Source: JANQQC01 sp965262255 (GTDB lineage Bacteria > Pseudomonadota > Alphaproteobacteria > Caulobacterales > Hyphomonadaceae). Taken from it: a DNA stretch of 64,000 bases. Positions 62,303-64,000 of this stretch are shown here, in pieces; the first letter of the stretch is position 1; each line of letters begins with the position of its first letter. The position numbers were made by a program, and so were the translations under genes. Below the pieces are notes generated by a model. It worked only from the letters and a program-made list of their open reading frames with translations, was not told where the DNA came from and ran no database searches. Where the stretch lies: assembly GCA_965262255.1 (NCBI GenBank), contig OZ253505.1, positions 558,001-622,000 of the forward strand, in the 5' to 3' direction.

Positions 62303-63220
62303 CTATTGACAAGCCTCTCTGATCAAATTTAACATTCGTTTTGCGTTTCGTTTGTATGCGATGTCCTTTCCTAGAAACCTAGTCACATAAGATGTACTAG
62401 TCAGCGAACGCAATTTGAATGGATTCCAAGGCTTTCTGTTGCCGGCATAGTGAATGATTTTAGGATACTCTGGTTTGTGTACCAATTCAGGAGGAAAAAC
62501 CGTTTTAGCAACCCGTAAAGCCCGCCCGGTCATTCCGTAGATTGAATTCCATGATGGATTAACAAAACGTACATGTCCTTTCAACGATATATTCAGATGA
62601 TCTTGGTCAGGATAGAGTAAACTATCATCTGACACAACAGTATCAATATCAGTAAACGCATTGTTTAAGGCCTTACTTTTCTTTATCTTGTCGCAATCAA
62701 TCAACATTACCCCAGAGTTGAAATAGTCATACTCGGGAAAGGGATCCATTATCTTCTTTACGTGATTTCGGAGCTTCTCAGCTTTGAGGTTTTGTTTTCG
62801 GAGGCTACCTAAAATGCCGAAATCGCGAACAGCGACAACACAACTGTTCTGTAGATCTAGATCGAATAGCCATGAAACATCGGCTTGGGTGAATGTATCC
62901 ACATCTAAGTATAAGATTTTGCCGTTGACTAGTTCAGGAAGAAACATCCGAGCTAAGGCGACTTTCGTCCAAAACTTTAACGTGTTAATCTTCGGTAAAA
63001 ATTTCGTAACATCATGAAAATTCACTTCAACGTTAGGATATAATTTACAAACACCTTCTAAATCGTTGCGATCATCTTTTGATAAATCATCCCCAAGATA
63101 GTGTATGGTTGTACGACGGTTACATTTTTCAACAACAGATAAAATTGCAACCAACGAGTAATTGAAGTAATTGCTATCTGAGGCGATAGACAAATTTATT
63201 TCCGACACATCGCTCTCCAA
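62303..63220 (-). CDS. GT8-family glycosyltransferase
   Basis: A GT-A retaining transferase of 305 residues like the LPS glucosyl/galactosyltransferases RfaI/RfaJ. INLSIASDSNYFNYSLVAIL is the nucleotide-binding strand, ILYLDVDTF holds the metal-binding DxD, FNSGVMLID and YPDQDHLNI follow, and HYAGNRKPW is the late conserved motif. It is convergent with the GT9 gene. The donor is probably a UDP-hexose. Confidence 0.87.
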   Translation of the reverse strand: MESDVSEINLSIASDSNYFNYSLVAILSVVEKCNRRTTIHYLGDDLSKDDRNDLEGVCKLYPNVEVNFHDVTKFLPKINTLKFWTKVALARMFLPELVNGKILYLDVDTFTQADVSWLFDLDLQNSCVVAVRDFGILGSLRKQNLKAEKLRNHVKKIMDPFPEYDYFNSGVMLIDCDKIKKSKALNNAFTDIDTVVSDDSLLYPDQDHLNISLKGHVRFVNPSWNSIYGMTGRALRVAKTVFPPELVHKPEYPKIIHYAGNRKPWNPFKLRSLTSTSYVTRFLGKDIAYKRNAKRMLNLIREACQ

Positions 63221-63251
63221 ATCACAATTTCACTATACAACCGTTTAGTCA

Positions 63252-64000
63252 TTACAGAAAATCGATACATCTCGCGAACTCTTGTATTATTCGACTCTCC
63301 GCTTCTCTTGCTCTAGTAATAACTTTGTTGTGGTCATCCCTTCTAAGCTTTAGTTTTCTTACTCCAAGTGCAAGCAAAAATTCAAGAACATCGAATCCTG
63401 CTGGAGAGTTCGCTGAAAGAATAATGTTTATTAAAACTCTAGACATTTCGTTACTTTCATTTTCAAAATCCGAATAATCCAATTCTTTATACTTGGTCGC
63501 ACGCAATAAACTTGCTCTGATCACTCCGTCATTATATCTTATGAAATTGTTGGGATGAAGAATTGTCTGATTATGCCATACACTCTTTATTTTCTCAGAC
63601 ACTCTAAGATTTTGTAAAACAGACGAAACAGTAAAGTAGACATCAGCTTGAGAAGATTTTTCTATTTCAATTTTATCCGACCAAAATACAAACCCACTTT
63701 GTATCTCTAGTTTTGTACCATTCAAACTGGGTAGGAATAAATTGTTTAATAGTGGCTTTTCTGAATTTTGAAGCGTCCATAGTCTTTGGTCAATAACGTT
63801 CCTTAATAACTTTGGAAACTTAACGTAGTTCTTCTTATAAAATTCAACTTCGTCGATCCACGAATTTTCTCCCGTTGAAATTGGTAAAACTATTTTTTCT
63901 ATTGACACATACTCATGTAAGATAACATTCCGACACTGTGTAAGCGTACTCTTTAACGATTTTCTATGTGGTTCTTCGGAAGTTTTCTCTACCCCAACAA
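63252..64000 (-). CDS. Unrecognised protein, 5' end beyond the window
   Basis: An open frame on the minus strand that runs to the window edge without a stop, so the gene starts outside. A GTG at 63908 is an internal possible start, but upstream codons (ending QCRNVILHEYVSIEK) look equally protein-like. The visible 249 residues contain strand-rich segments (FVFWSDKIEIEKSSQADVY) and a helical C-terminus with LKLRRDDHNKV. I do not recognise a family. It lies 31 bp upstream of the GT8 gene on the same strand, so a role in surface glycan assembly is likely but unproven. Confidence 0.6.
   Translation of the reverse strand, partial: VGVEKTSEEPHRKSLKSTLTQCRNVILHEYVSIEKIVLPISTGENSWIDEVEFYKKNYVKFPKLLRNVIDQRLWTLQNSEKPLLNNLFLPSLNGTKLEIQSGFVFWSDKIEIEKSSQADVYFTVSSVLQNLRVSEKIKSVWHNQTILHPNNFIRYNDGVIRASLLRATKYKELDYSDFENESNEMSRVLINIILSANSPAGFDVLEFLLALGVRKLKLRRDDHNKVITRAREAESRIIQEFARCIDFL

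Noticed and set aside
1..64000. CRISPR arrays, insertion sequences and integrase genes
   Set aside because: No regularly spaced repeats, no transposase or integrase motifs, and no terminal inverted repeats were seen anywhere in the window.

Overview
The window comes from a low-G+C alphaproteobacterium. Evidence for this is the gene order miaA / serB / degP-hflC-hflK / folA, the blocks radA-cvpA-purF-SDR and dnaX-ybaB-recR, an RpoH with a clear RpoH box, a DUF1289 gene next to a TIGR02281-type aspartic protease, and an arginine succinyltransferase pathway. A marine or other free-living lifestyle is a guess from this repertoire. I did not assign a genus.

Layout. 1-9 kb: tRNA modification (miaA, partial), serine synthesis (serB), envelope proteolysis control (degP, a tiny membrane protein, hflC, hflK), an Mrp-type ATPase without its usual CxxC, an SMP-30 lactonase, folA, a VUT-family transporter and nudC. 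9-13 kb: an enoyl-CoA hydratase and a pair of acyl-CoA dehydrogenases, probably one acyl-CoA oxidation unit. 13-16 kb: DUF1289, a periplasmic-type retropepsin, a TauE-like permease and dusA.

16.3-29.8 kb is an accessory defence island lying between the 5' end of dusA and the 3' end of a tRNA-Leu(GAG). It holds a hipBA pair with a perfect palindromic operator, a type III-like restriction-modification pair, and four tandem AbiEi-type antitoxin genes. The methyltransferase gene begins with a C10 tract that looks like a phase-variation switch. Three of the antitoxin genes are followed by decayed AbiEii toxin remnants. At least three have their own inverted-repeat operator (ACAAAACCT-N23-AGGTTTTGT), and extra orphan copies of that operator are present. 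This array is the most unusual part of the window.

30-47 kb: lipB, a DUF805 membrane protein, a biotin-dependent acyl-CoA carboxylase alpha subunit, radA-cvpA-purF-SDR, and an arginine catabolism cluster (M20 hydrolase-astA-astD, and astB) split by an oppositely oriented SbcD/SbcC-like pair. 47-56 kb: two outer-membrane beta-barrel proteins, a trans-sulfuration family enzyme, and the line dnaX / ybaB-recR-EamA transporter-amidase. The dnaX gene carries a 417-bp in-frame tandem duplication of its tau C-terminal domain. A G10 tract sits in front of ybaB.

56-64 kb: tRNA-Tyr, tRNA-Gly and tRNA-Lys, tgt (with two zinc-ligand cysteines lost), rpoH, an alpha/beta hydrolase, and the start of a cell-surface glycan locus (GT4, GT9, GT8 and an unrecognised protein running off the end). 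Three conserved housekeeping proteins here (Mrp, Tgt, DnaX) each lack cysteines of a classical metal site, while RecR, RadA and NudC in the same window keep theirs.
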